A stretch of 33,402 nt of DNA, taken from the NCBI RefSeq assembly GCF_003851725.1, contig NZ_BHYL01000027.1, forward strand, positions 1 through 33,402, read 5' to 3'. The DNA comes from Cellulomonas algicola. GTDB lineage: Bacteria > Actinomycetota > Actinomycetes > Actinomycetales > Cellulomonadaceae. A program made the translations under genes and the position numbers. The notes under the pieces are model-generated. The model was not told the origin of the DNA and did no database searches. It saw only the letters and a program-made list of their open reading frames with translations. This document shows positions 1 to 8,366 of this stretch, piece by piece. How positions within the stretch are numbered: the stretch's first letter is position 1; each line of letters starts with the position of its first letter.

Positions 1-1959
1 GCCACCGGCCGCCCCGGCCCGCCCGTCCCGCCCGGGACGGCCGCGGCGAGCCCACCCGCGACCCGTGCCGCGCTCGACCCGGCCCTCGTCGCGGGGCGCG
101 GCGCCGACCTCGGGGTCGTCGAGCAGGAGGCCGAGGCCGCGACGACGAACGGCACCGTCATCGGCCCCGACCGGACCGCCTACACGCTGCCCGCGGAGGC
201 GTCGGGCCGGTCGGCGGTGCGGCTGCTGCCCGGCCAGCACGTCGAGTTCCGGCTGCCGAAGGCCGCGAACGCGCTGACGATCCGTTACGCGATCCCGGAC
301 GCCCCGACGGGCGGCGGGATCACGTCGCCGCTCGACGTCACCGTCGGCAAGGACCGGCGGACGATCACGCTCACGTCGCAGTACTCGTGGCTCTACAACC
401 AGTACCCGTTCACGAACGACCCGGACGCGGGACTGCTGCACCCCGACTGGTGGATCACCGAGTGCGGCTGCGTGCCGTCCGCGACGACACCGGCGCCCAC
501 GATCACCACGCCGTTCCGGCCCATGCACTTCTACGACGAGCAGCGCGTGCTGCTGGACCGGACCTACCGCGCGGGCGAGACCGTGCGGCTCACCGTGCCG
601 AAGAAGGCCACCGCCGCGTGGACCGTGATCGACCTGCTCGACTCGCAGCTCGTCGCCGCGCCGCACGTGCGGCTCAAGGCGGCCAACGCCGTGCTGTTCG
701 GCGCCGACCCGACGGGCCGTCGCGACGCCGCCCCCGCGATCGAGCGGGCGATCGCGTTCGCGAAGAAGCACGACCTGCCCGTCTACCTGCCGCCCGGCAC
801 GTACCAGGTGAACCGGCACCTCGTCGTCGATGACGTCACCATCGAGGGCGCCGGGTCGTGGTGGACGACGCTGCGCGGGCGCGAGGTCGCTCTGCCGACG
901 CCCGCACCCGACGGGTCGGTCCACACCGGCGTCGGGATCTACGGGAAGCCCGCGGCGGAGGGCGGGTCGCGCGACGTGCACCTGTCCGGGTTCGCGATCC
1001 AGGGCGATGTCCGCGAGCGCATCGACACCGACCAGGTGAACGGCGTCGGCGGGGCCATGAGCGACTCCTCGATCCGCGACCTGTACATCCAGCACACCAA
1101 GGTCGGCATGTGGTTCGACGGACCCATGTCGAACCTCGTCGTGAGCGACAGCGTGATCGTCGACCAGATCGCCGACGGCGTGAACTTCCACACCGGCGTC
1201 ACCGACTCCGTCGTGCGGAACTCCGTCGTCCGGAACACGGGCGACGACGCGCTCGCGATGTGGGCGCAGGGCACGACGAACGCGCGCAGCACGTTCGAGC
1301 GCAACACCGTCCAGACGCCGACCCTCGCGAACGGGATCGCGATCTACGGCGGCGAGGACATCACGGTCGTCGGCAACCTCGTCGCCGACCCCGTCCGGGA
1401 GGGCAGCGCGCTGCACGCCGGGTCGCGCTTCAGCGCCGAGCCGTTCACCGGGTCGCTGCGGTTCGTCGACAACACGACCGTCCGGGCCGGGACCTACGAG
1501 CTCAACTGGAACATCGGGCTCGGGGCGCTGTGGGTGTTCGCGCTCGACCGCAGCATCGACGTCGACCTGCAGGTCGTCGGGGACCACTTCCTCGACAGCA
1601 CGTACAACGCGCTCATGCTCGTGACCGACTGGCCCGTCAAGGACCGGTACTCGATCACCGGCGTCGACGTGCGCGACGTGCGCGTCGACGGCACGGGCAC
1701 GTCGGTCCTGTCCGCCCGGTCCGCCGGGTCGGCGACGTTCACGAACGTCGACGCGCGCAACGTCGGGGCCGTCGGCATCAACAACTGCGGCGCCTTCGGG
1801 TTCACGCCCGCGGGCTCGGAGTTCACCGTGGTCGACGGCGGCGGCAACGACGGCGGCGGGACGACCGGACCGTGGATGGCCCCGTGGGAGCTGCCGAACA
1901 CGATCACGTGCGACGACCGGCCGCCGGTGGTGCCCCCGCCGCCGCCGTCCGCGTGGTGA
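1..1959 (+). CDS. GH87-like alpha-1,3-glucanase (mycodextranase), 5' truncated by window edge
   Basis: The frame is open from base 1 to the TGA at 1957-1959, so the true start and any signal peptide lie upstream. The visible part is 652 codons. Codons about 40-190 form a CBM-like beta-sandwich (VEQEAEAATTNGTVIGP, then VEFRL and YSWLYNQYPF). From codon about 232 a right-handed beta-helix of the pectate-lyase-3 type begins (FGADPTGRRDAAPAIERAI, then LPPGTYQVNRHLVVDDVTIEG). Three aspartates in the helix fit the GH87 catalytic set: D392 in ADGVNFH and D415/D416 in TGDDALAMW. GH87 enzymes hydrolyse alpha-1,3-glucan, a polymer of fungal walls and dental mutan; secretion is expected. The C-terminus is a short Pro-rich tail. 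The family call is from memory of actinobacterial mycodextranases. A GH55 or other beta-helix lyase is the main alternative. Confidence 0.72.
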   Translation, partial: ATGRPGPPVPPGTAAASPPATRAALDPALVAGRGADLGVVEQEAEAATTNGTVIGPDRTAYTLPAEASGRSAVRLLPGQHVEFRLPKAANALTIRYAIPDAPTGGGITSPLDVTVGKDRRTITLTSQYSWLYNQYPFTNDPDAGLLHPDWWITECGCVPSATTPAPTITTPFRPMHFYDEQRVLLDRTYRAGETVRLTVPKKATAAWTVIDLLDSQLVAAPHVRLKAANAVLFGADPTGRRDAAPAIERAIAFAKKHDLPVYLPPGTYQVNRHLVVDDVTIEGAGSWWTTLRGREVALPTPAPDGSVHTGVGIYGKPAAEGGSRDVHLSGFAIQGDVRERIDTDQVNGVGGAMSDSSIRDLYIQHTKVGMWFDGPMSNLVVSDSVIVDQIADGVNFHTGVTDSVVRNSVVRNTGDDALAMWAQGTTNARSTFERNTVQTPTLANGIAIYGGEDITVVGNLVADPVREGSALHAGSRFSAEPFTGSLRFVDNTTVRAGTYELNWNIGLGALWVFALDRSIDVDLQVVGDHFLDSTYNALMLVTDWPVKDRYSITGVDVRDVRVDGTGTSVLSARSAGSATFTNVDARNVGAVGINNCGAFGFTPAGSEFTVVDGGGNDGGGTTGPWMAPWELPNTITCDDRPPVVPPPPPSAW

Positions 1960-1983
1960 CGCGCGGGGTGACCCGCTGAGACC

Positions 1984-2023
1984 GGGGCTCCCGGGCCGGA
2001 GTGCGCACCGGTCCGGGAGCCCC
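1984..2023 (+). terminator. Intrinsic terminator of the mycodextranase gene
   Basis: A 16-bp stem (GGGGCTCCCGGGCCGG, 1984-1999, with 2008-2023; one G-U pair) closes on an 8-nt loop 25 nt after the stop codon. It is followed by TT but no long T-run, as is usual at this GC content. Confidence 0.8.
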
Positions 2024-2062
2024 TTCGTCTGCGACGGGCCCACCGCGTCAGCGGCAGGCGCG

Positions 2063-2111
2063 CGACGACGGGTGGGTGCGTCAGCGGTCCTGGCGCAGCC
2101 ACCCGTCGTCG
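2063..2111 (-). terminator. Distal hairpin after the GH42 operon
   Basis: Perfect 13-bp arms (CGACGACGGGTGG at 2063-2075 and its complement at 2099-2111) enclose a 23-nt loop. It lies about 20 nt past the GH42 stop on the minus strand and faces the terminator of the convergent mycodextranase gene. It probably acts as a second, backup terminator. Confidence 0.5.
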
Positions 2112-2148
2112 GCGACGGCCCGTCGCCGCGTCAGCGGTCCTGACGCAG
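2078..2148. repeat. 21-bp direct repeat spanning the GH42 3' end
   Basis: A 21-bp sequence at 2078-2098 recurs at 2128-2148 with one mismatch (50-bp offset). The 2128-2148 copy holds the last codons of the GH42 gene (LRQDR-stop); the other copy lies downstream in the hairpin loop. It looks like a short tandem duplication of the gene's 3' end. Confidence 0.75.
2111..2127 (-). terminator. Proximal hairpin immediately after the GH42 stop
   Basis: GGCGACG-GCC-CGTCGCC forms a 7-bp stem with a 3-nt loop, beginning 3 nt after the TGA (2131-2133) of the last GH42 gene. There is no T-run. Confidence 0.5.
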
Positions 2149-4134
2149 GACGAGGACGCCGTGAGCGGGGACCGTCGCGCCGCCGTCATGCACGCCGCCC
2201 GCGACCAGGTCCGTGCCCGACGCGTCGATCCGGGCGTCGTCGTCGGTGTGGTTGATCGCGAACAGCCACGCCGCGCCGTCGCCCACGCGCCGGACGACCT
2301 CGACCCCGGCCGGGACGTCGGGCACCAGCGGGTCGACACCGGCAGCCGCGAGCACCGTGCCGAGCAGCGCCGACGTCGACGCCGGGTCCAGGCGCGTCGC
2401 GACGTACCAGGCCGCGCCGTCGCCCACGTCGCGACGCGTCACCGCCGGGAAGCCTGCGGACGGGCCGTCGGCGAACGACGCCACGACCTCCGCGTCGGGC
2501 ACCGTCATGCGCTCCGACCACACCTCGCCGACGGACCCGTCGTCGAGCGTCACGCGACCGCCGTCGGGGAGCGGTGCGAGCTCCTCGCCGCGCACGCCCA
2601 GGAGGTCGCGGAACGCCCCCGGGTACCCGCCGAGCAGCACGCGGTCGTGCTCGTCGACCATCCCGGAGAAGTACGTGACGACGACCTGCCCCCCGCGCGC
2701 CGCGACCGCCTCGAGCCGGTCGGAGAGCCCGTCCGGCGCGAGGTACAGCGTCGGCACGAGGACCACCTCGTACCCGTCGAGCGGTGCCGTGGCGGGCAGG
2801 ACGTCGACGGCGACTCCCGCGTCGAGCAGCGCCCGGTGCAGGCGTCGCGCCTGGTCGAGGTAGCGGACGTCGACCGTCGGGTGCGCCTCGAGCTCGGCGG
2901 CCCACCACGCCTGCGTGTCCCACAGCAGCGCGACGCGTGCCCGCTCGACGACGCTCCCCCGCACCTCCGCGAGCCGCCCGAGGGTCGCGCCCAGGTCGAC
3001 GACGTCCCGGAACAGCGCCGAGTCGCGGCCGGCGTGCGGCACCATCCCCGAGTGGTACTTCTCGGCGCCCGCGCGGGACTGCCGCCACTGGAAGAACAGC
3101 GCGCCGTCGGCGCCGCGCGCCACGTGCTGCAACGAGTTGCGCAGCAGCTGGCCGGGGCCCTTCGCGAGGTTGCGCGGCTGCCAGTTCACCGCGCTCGTGG
3201 AGTGCTCCATGACGAGCCACGGCTCGCCGCCGGCGAGCCCGCGCACGCGGTCGGCGCTGAACGCGAGCTCCGCCCAGCCATCCGGGTCCGCCGCCCACAG
3301 GTAGTGGTCGTTCGAGACCAGGTCGACGAGCGGCGTCGTGGCCGCGTAGTCGAGCTGGTGGAACTCGCCCATCACCATGTAGTTCGTCGTGACCGGCAGG
3401 TGCGGCGTGACCTCGCGCAGGACCGCGGCCTCCGCGGCGAGGTGGTCGACGAACGCGTCGGACGAGAACCGCTCGAAGTCGAGCCGCTGCCCCGGGTTGG
3501 GGATCGTCGTCGTGCGGCGCGGCGGCAGCACCTGGTCGAACGACGCGTACCGCTGTCCCCAGAACGCCGTCCCCCACGCCAGGTTGAGCGCGTCGACGTC
3601 GTCGGAGTACCGCGTGCGCAACCAGTCCCGGAAGGCCGCCGCCGACACGTCGCACCAGCAGCGCCCGTTGTGGCACGCGAGCTCGTTCGACACGTGCCAC
3701 ATCCGCACCGCCGGGTGCTGCCCGTACCGCTCGGCCAGCACACGGGCGATGCGCAGCGCGTGCTCGCGCAGGACCGGGCTGCTCGGGCACCACGACTCGC
3801 GGCTGCCCTGCGTGTACCGCAGGCCGTCCGCGTCGACGGGCAGCATCTCCGGGTGCTTCAGATGGAGCCACACCGGCGGCGCCGCGCTCGGCGTCGCCAG
3901 GTCGACCCCGATGCCGTTCTCGTGCAGCAGGTCGAGCACACGGTCCAGCCACTCGAACCGGTAGACACCCTCCTCGGGCTCGAGCTCGCCCCACGAGAAG
4001 ATCCCGACGGACACGAGGTTGACCCCCGCCTCGCGCATGAGCGCGACGTCCTCCTGCCAGACCTCCTCCGGCCACTGCTCCGGGTTGTAGTCGCCGCCGA
4101 ACGCGATGCCCTCGGTGGGCCAGCGCGCGCTCAC
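2131..4134 (-). CDS. GH42 beta-galactosidase (classical, Cys-site type)
   Basis: 667 aa. Hydrolyses terminal beta-D-galactosides, probably intracellularly since no signal peptide is present. The N-terminal TIM barrel starts FGGDYNPEQWPEEVWQEDV, typical of GH42. The acid/base Glu is E151 in WHVSNE; the nucleophile is E310 in WLVMEHST. Cysteines C116, C154, C159 and C161 lie where GH42 enzymes carry a zinc site, but the last usual Cys is Ser164, so the site is altered. A trimerisation-like domain (about 380-590) and a C-terminal beta domain ending VLVLRQDR follow. The GTG start at 4134 is chosen because it overlaps the stop of the preceding GH42 gene (GTGA, 4131-4134), implying translational coupling. 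The frame stays open far upstream, but that part is a shadow of other genes. Last gene of the operon; substrate could be galacto-oligosaccharides or arabinogalactan fragments (inference). Confidence 0.92.
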   Translation of the reverse strand: MSARWPTEGIAFGGDYNPEQWPEEVWQEDVALMREAGVNLVSVGIFSWGELEPEEGVYRFEWLDRVLDLLHENGIGVDLATPSAAPPVWLHLKHPEMLPVDADGLRYTQGSRESWCPSSPVLREHALRIARVLAERYGQHPAVRMWHVSNELACHNGRCWCDVSAAAFRDWLRTRYSDDVDALNLAWGTAFWGQRYASFDQVLPPRRTTTIPNPGQRLDFERFSSDAFVDHLAAEAAVLREVTPHLPVTTNYMVMGEFHQLDYAATTPLVDLVSNDHYLWAADPDGWAELAFSADRVRGLAGGEPWLVMEHSTSAVNWQPRNLAKGPGQLLRNSLQHVARGADGALFFQWRQSRAGAEKYHSGMVPHAGRDSALFRDVVDLGATLGRLAEVRGSVVERARVALLWDTQAWWAAELEAHPTVDVRYLDQARRLHRALLDAGVAVDVLPATAPLDGYEVVLVPTLYLAPDGLSDRLEAVAARGGQVVVTYFSGMVDEHDRVLLGGYPGAFRDLLGVRGEELAPLPDGGRVTLDDGSVGEVWSERMTVPDAEVVASFADGPSAGFPAVTRRDVGDGAAWYVATRLDPASTSALLGTVLAAAGVDPLVPDVPAGVEVVRRVGDGAAWLFAINHTDDDARIDASGTDLVAGGVHDGGATVPAHGVLVLRQDR

Positions 4135-6323
4135 CGGGTCACCGCCACGAGCACGTCCCACGCACCGAGCGTCACCGTGGCACCCGCGTCGAGCGGGCCT
4201 CCCGGCTCGTCCGGCGGCGGCGGGTCGGCGGGACGGTCGCCGCGCGCGGCGAGCACGTCGAGGTCCGCGGGGGTGACGACGTCGACCGCGTCCCACGACC
4301 AGTTGTGCAGCACGTGCACGCGGCGGCCGTCGGTCGTCGTCGAGGTGTGCACCGTGACGCTCGGCGGCAGGTCCGACCAGCCGGCGAGCGGCTGCGGCAC
4401 GAGCCAGCGCGCGAGCGACCGCGCGAACGACGCGCCCGGCACGGTCCCGACGACGGTCACGCGCCCCGCGCCGTACGCCCGGGTCGTCGCCGCGGCCCAG
4501 GCCCCGTGGTGCGGGTGCACGTACCGCGCGAGCACGTCGGCCTCCCCGTCCGCCGCCGCGGTCGTGCGGTCGCCCTCGGGCGGGGTGCCGGGGGTCAGGC
4601 CCTCCGCCCACGCCGTCGCCGTCGCGTCGTCGTCCAGGGTCAGCGGGGAGCCGGGGGCGGCGACGACCGGGACCGGCGTCGGGAGGTTGGCGATCTCGTC
4701 GTACCAGGCGCCTGCCGCCTCCGACAGGCCGCCCGGCTGGACGGTCGCCCGGGCGCGCGCCTCGGTGTCGGCGTACCCGGTGCGCGGGCCGACGACCAGG
4801 TGCCCGCCCGCCTCCGCGTACCGGCGCAGCCAGGCGAGCTCGTCGTCGGAGGCGGCGTAGAACCCGGCCGCCACGAGCACGGGGAGACGCGCGGCGACGG
4901 CCGCGGGGTCCTCCGCGCCCACGTGCTGCGGTCGCACGACCCGCACCTGCAGGCCCGCGTCGAACGCGCCCCGGTAGAACGACGCCACGATCCGCGGGTA
5001 GGACAGGGGGTCGCCCTCGCCCGACGCCGTCTGGAGCGGCGGCTGGCCCGCGAGCGCCCACCGGCTCGCGCCGTGGTGCCAGATCGCGACGTCGGCGTCG
5101 GGGGTCGCGTCGGCGAGCAGCCCGCCGACGCGCCCGAGCTCCGCCCCGAGCACGGCCATCTCGCGGTACGCCCGGCCGGGCACGCCGCTGTGCGGCAGCA
5201 CGCCGCCCCAGTACGTCTCGGCGCCGTAGTGCAACGTGCGCCAGTGCCAGTACTCGACCATGCGCGCGCCGCGGGTCACGAGCGCCCACGCGGCCTGCCG
5301 CCACTGCCCCGGGTAGGCGGGCAGGTTCGTCGACGGGCCGCCGATGGCCTGCGCGTCGGTCTCGGTCACGAGGAAGGGCTCGTCGCGCGAGGACCACATC
5401 ACGTCGGCCACCTGGAACAGCGCCCACGTGCCCGTCGCTGTCCACGACTGCGGCACGACCGCCGCCGACGGGTGCGCGAGGCCGTCCTGCATCGTGTAGT
5501 ACGCGTTGCCGCTGGTCACGTCGAGGACCGACGCGAGGTCGGCGTCCTCGAGCGCGGGCCGCTCGTACGCGATGCACGTCGTCACCCACTGACCGGGCCG
5601 CGCGAGCTCGCGCACGGCGCGGGCCTGCCAGTCGATCATCTCCGTCGTCAGCGACGCCTGGAACCGACGCCACGCGAGGTCGTACTGCGGCTGCGCGTTG
5701 CCGTCGGGCGTCCACAGGTCGGCCCACGTCGAGAGGCGGTGCGACCAGTAGACGAGGCCCCACTCGCGGTTGAGCGTCTCGACGTCGCCGTACGTGTCCG
5801 ACAGGTGGTCGACGAACCGCTCGAAGATCCCGCGGTTGTGCAGCAGGTGCAGGCCCGGCTCGTTGTCGACCTGGTACCCGACGACGGCCGGGTGGTCGCG
5901 GTAGCGCTCGACGATCCGGCGCAGCACGCGCTCGGCGTACCAGCGGAACACCGGGTGCGTGAAGTCGACCTCCTGCCGCGCGCCCCAGCCCATCGGCCGG
6001 CCCGTCGCGGACTCCCCCGCGATCTCCGGGTACCGGCGGACGAGCCACGGCGGTACCGCGTACGTCGGGGTGCCGAGCACGACGTCGATGCCGCGCTCGT
6101 GCGCGCCGTCGAGCACCGGCTCGAGCCAGTCGAGGTCGAACCGCCCGTCGGACGGCTCCCAGGTGGACCAGACCGACTCGCCGACGCGGATCACCGTGAA
6201 CCCGGCGGCGGCCATGAGGTCGAGGTCGCGCTTGAGGTCGCCGGGCGTCGGGTCGGCGCCGGGGCCGTGGTACTCGTGGTAGTACGCGGCGCCGAAGCGG
6301 ACGCGGTCGTGCTGCACGGACAT
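4131..6323 (-). CDS. GH42 family glycosidase (beta-galactosidase), divergent from its neighbour
   Basis: 730 aa, cytoplasmic. The barrel opens with VRFGAAYYHEYHGPGADPTPGDLKRD-like sequence, followed by IRVGESVWSTWEP. Acid/base Glu is E155 in YQVDNEPG and the nucleophile is E321 in VTETDAQ; both match GH42 geometry. It lacks the cysteine cluster of the downstream GH42 and is clearly a different subfamily, so the two enzymes probably take different linkages or chain ends. The ATG at 6323 is preceded by AGGAG at good spacing. The stop overlaps the next GH42 start by 4 nt. A 78-bp gap separates it from the permease upstream. Family members can act on beta-galactosides or alpha-L-arabinopyranosides; sequence alone cannot decide. 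Confidence 0.9.
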   Translation of the reverse strand: MSVQHDRVRFGAAYYHEYHGPGADPTPGDLKRDLDLMAAAGFTVIRVGESVWSTWEPSDGRFDLDWLEPVLDGAHERGIDVVLGTPTYAVPPWLVRRYPEIAGESATGRPMGWGARQEVDFTHPVFRWYAERVLRRIVERYRDHPAVVGYQVDNEPGLHLLHNRGIFERFVDHLSDTYGDVETLNREWGLVYWSHRLSTWADLWTPDGNAQPQYDLAWRRFQASLTTEMIDWQARAVRELARPGQWVTTCIAYERPALEDADLASVLDVTSGNAYYTMQDGLAHPSAAVVPQSWTATGTWALFQVADVMWSSRDEPFLVTETDAQAIGGPSTNLPAYPGQWRQAAWALVTRGARMVEYWHWRTLHYGAETYWGGVLPHSGVPGRAYREMAVLGAELGRVGGLLADATPDADVAIWHHGASRWALAGQPPLQTASGEGDPLSYPRIVASFYRGAFDAGLQVRVVRPQHVGAEDPAAVAARLPVLVAAGFYAASDDELAWLRRYAEAGGHLVVGPRTGYADTEARARATVQPGGLSEAAGAWYDEIANLPTPVPVVAAPGSPLTLDDDATATAWAEGLTPGTPPEGDRTTAAADGEADVLARYVHPHHGAWAAATTRAYGAGRVTVVGTVPGASFARSLARWLVPQPLAGWSDLPPSVTVHTSTTTDGRRVHVLHNWSWDAVDVVTPADLDVLAARGDRPADPPPPDEPGGPLDAGATVTLGAWDVLVAVTR

Positions 6324-6401
6324 GAGGTCTCCTCAGCCGGGTGTACCGGTGGATCAGGGGCCGCGGGCGACAGCGCGCCGGCGGCGGGAACAGGGGGTGC
6401 G

Positions 6402-7349
6402 TCAGCCCTTGACGGAGCCGGTCGCGAGCCCGGACTGCCAGTACCGCTGCAGGAACAGGAACGCGACGATCAGCGGGATGATCGAGATGAGCGATCCCGT
6501 GATGACGCTCGAGAACAGCGGTCGTGAGCCGGAACCGCCCGCGGCGGTGGCCTGCCACTGCGCGAGGCCGACGGTCAGCGGGAACAGGTCGGGGCTGTTG
6601 AGCACGATGAGCGGCAGGAAGTAGTTGTTCCACGTCGCGACCAGCGTGAACAGCAGGACCGTCACGAGGCCCGGGACGAGCAGCCGCAGCGCGACCTGGA
6701 AGAAGATCCGCAGCTCCCCGGCACCGTCGACGCGGGCCGCCTCGATGAGCGTGTCGTCGACCGCGTCGGCCGCGTACACCCGCATGAGGAACACCCCGAA
6801 CGGGCTGACGAGCGAGGGCAGGATGACCGCCCACGGCGTGTTCGTCAGGCCGGCCTTCGCGAACAGCAGGTACGTCGGGATCGCGAGCGCCGTCGTCGGG
6901 ATCATGATCGACCCGAGGATGCCGCTGAAGATCGCGTTGCTGCCGGGGAACCGGTACTTCGCGAACGCGTAGCCGGCCGCCGTCGCGAGGAACGCGGCGC
7001 CGACGGCTGCGGTGCCGGCGTAGATGACGGTGTTGCGCATCCACAGCAGGTAGACGCCGTCCTGCGCCGTGAACACGGCCTGGATGTTCTCCCACAGGGA
7101 CATCGACTGCGCGAACCACAGGCCGAACGAGGAGAACAGGTCCGCGTTCGACTTGGTCGACGCCACCACGAGCCAGAACAGCGGGAGCAGGAAGTACACC
7201 AGGGCCAGCAGCATGAGCACCGTCAGCAGCGGGCTGCGGCGGGGCTGGTCGCTCGAGTAGGCGCGGCGGCGGCGGCTGCGCGGTGCCGCCGGCTGGGCGG
7301 GTCCGGACGCGCGCCGGCCCGCGGGGGTGCTGATCGTCGTCGTGGTCAT
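6402..7349 (-). CDS. Carbohydrate ABC transporter permease, MalG type
   Basis: 315 aa inner-membrane protein. A polar, Arg-rich N-terminus (to about residue 36) precedes roughly six membrane spans; the first is LLTVLMLLALVYFLLPLFWL. The cytoplasmic EAA loop is present (EAARVDGAGELRIFFQ), which contacts the ATPase. The C-terminus ends LQRYWQSGLATGSVKG, the usual MalG-like finish. ATG at 7349 overlaps the stop of the partner permease (ATGA, 7346-7349), so the two are co-translated. It should import the oligosaccharide bound by the lipoprotein encoded upstream, feeding the GH42 enzymes. Confidence 0.93.
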   Translation of the reverse strand: MTTTTISTPAGRRASGPAQPAAPRSRRRRAYSSDQPRRSPLLTVLMLLALVYFLLPLFWLVVASTKSNADLFSSFGLWFAQSMSLWENIQAVFTAQDGVYLLWMRNTVIYAGTAAVGAAFLATAAGYAFAKYRFPGSNAIFSGILGSIMIPTTALAIPTYLLFAKAGLTNTPWAVILPSLVSPFGVFLMRVYAADAVDDTLIEAARVDGAGELRIFFQVALRLLVPGLVTVLLFTLVATWNNYFLPLIVLNSPDLFPLTVGLAQWQATAAGGSGSRPLFSSVITGSLISIIPLIVAFLFLQRYWQSGLATGSVKG

Positions 7350-8296
7350 CGGGCACGCTCCTTGCGCTCCCTGCGCTGCGCCGAGAGCTGCACCACGTAG
7401 GAGACGATCATGATGACGATGCCCAGCACGAAGGCGATCGCTGCGGCGTAGTTCAGGTCACGGTTGATGAACGAGAGGTTGTACGCGTAGAGGTTCGGCG
7501 TGTAGTCGGTGCCGATCACGTTGGGCGCGAGCGACTGCAGCAGGTTCGGCTCGGTGAAGAGCTGGAACGTGCCGATCACGGAGAAGATCAGCGTCAGCAG
7601 GAGCGCCGGGCGGACGGCCGGGATCTTGATGCTCCACGCGGTGCGGACCGCGCCGGCCCCGTCGACGGATGCCGCGTCGTACAGCTCTGCGGGGATCGCC
7701 CGCAGCGCGGCGTAGATGATGATCATGTTGTAGCCGACGAACTCCCACGTGACGATGTTCATGATCGAGAACAGCATCCAGTCGGCCGACAGGAAGGGCG
7801 GCGCCGGGGCGCCGACCGCGTCGGCGATCTGCGCGGCGGGCCCGAAGTCGGGGCCGTAGAGGTAGCCCCACATGAGGGCCGCGACGACGCCGGGCACCGC
7901 GTACGGGACGAAGATGCCGAGCCGGATGAAGCGCTGCAGGTACAGCACGCCCGCGTCGAGCAGCAGCGCGAACAGGAGCGACAGCCCGAGCATGACCGGC
8001 ACCTGGATGACCAGGAAGAGCGTCATGCGTCCGACGCCCGACAGGAACGACGGGTCGGACAGCGCGCGCGAGTAGTTCTCGAGCCCGACGAAGGCGGTGC
8101 CGCCGACGAGCTGCTCGCGGAACAGGCTGAGGTAGCCCGCGTAGACGAGCGGCGTGACGAGGAACAGGACGAAGATCGCGACGAACGGCGCGATGAGCAG
8201 GTACGCGGTGGCGTTCTGCTTGCGGCGCATCGGCGACGAGTGCCGGTGCTTCCGGGGCTGCGCGAGGGTGCGCTCGGGCGTGACGACGTCGGTCAT
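7346..8296 (-). CDS. Carbohydrate ABC transporter permease, MalF type
   Basis: 316 aa inner-membrane permease. The N-terminal cytoplasmic stretch (about 35 residues, RKHRHSSPMRRKQN) precedes the first span, ATAYLLIAPFVAIFVLF. Several further hydrophobic segments follow, and an EAA loop (DAASVDGAGAVRTAWSIKIP) lies near residue 220. The ATG at 8296 is chosen over upstream in-frame codons because GGGAG sits 6 nt before it and the family begins here. It overlaps the next permease by 4 nt. A strong hairpin (8324-8360) lies between it and the binding-protein gene. Confidence 0.93.
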   Translation of the reverse strand: MTDVVTPERTLAQPRKHRHSSPMRRKQNATAYLLIAPFVAIFVLFLVTPLVYAGYLSLFREQLVGGTAFVGLENYSRALSDPSFLSGVGRMTLFLVIQVPVMLGLSLLFALLLDAGVLYLQRFIRLGIFVPYAVPGVVAALMWGYLYGPDFGPAAQIADAVGAPAPPFLSADWMLFSIMNIVTWEFVGYNMIIIYAALRAIPAELYDAASVDGAGAVRTAWSIKIPAVRPALLLTLIFSVIGTFQLFTEPNLLQSLAPNVIGTDYTPNLYAYNLSFINRDLNYAAAIAFVLGIVIMIVSYVVQLSAQRRERKERAR

Positions 8297-8323
8297 CGGT
8301 GTCTCCCGGGGTCGGTGAGGGGT

Positions 8324-8360
8324 GCCGGTCCCGCGGCCTGCGGAGTGCCGCGGGACCGGC
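8324..8360 (-). terminator. Intra-operon hairpin (attenuator or mRNA stabiliser) after the binding-protein gene
   Basis: A perfect 13-bp stem (GCCGGTCCCGCGG at 8324-8336, complement at 8348-8360) with an 11-nt loop, 6 nt after the binding-protein stop and 27 nt before the permease start. Such elements commonly make binding protein exceed permease. No T-run, so it is probably leaky or a 3'-end stabiliser. Confidence 0.7.
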
Positions 8361-8366
8361 GGTCCC

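Noticed and set aside
2131-7356. A single 1,741-codon minus-strand open frame over the GH42 and permease genes
   Set aside because: Only the last 667 codons code for GH42. The rest is an Arg/Gly/Pro-rich shadow of genes in other frames, caused by GC-rich third positions.
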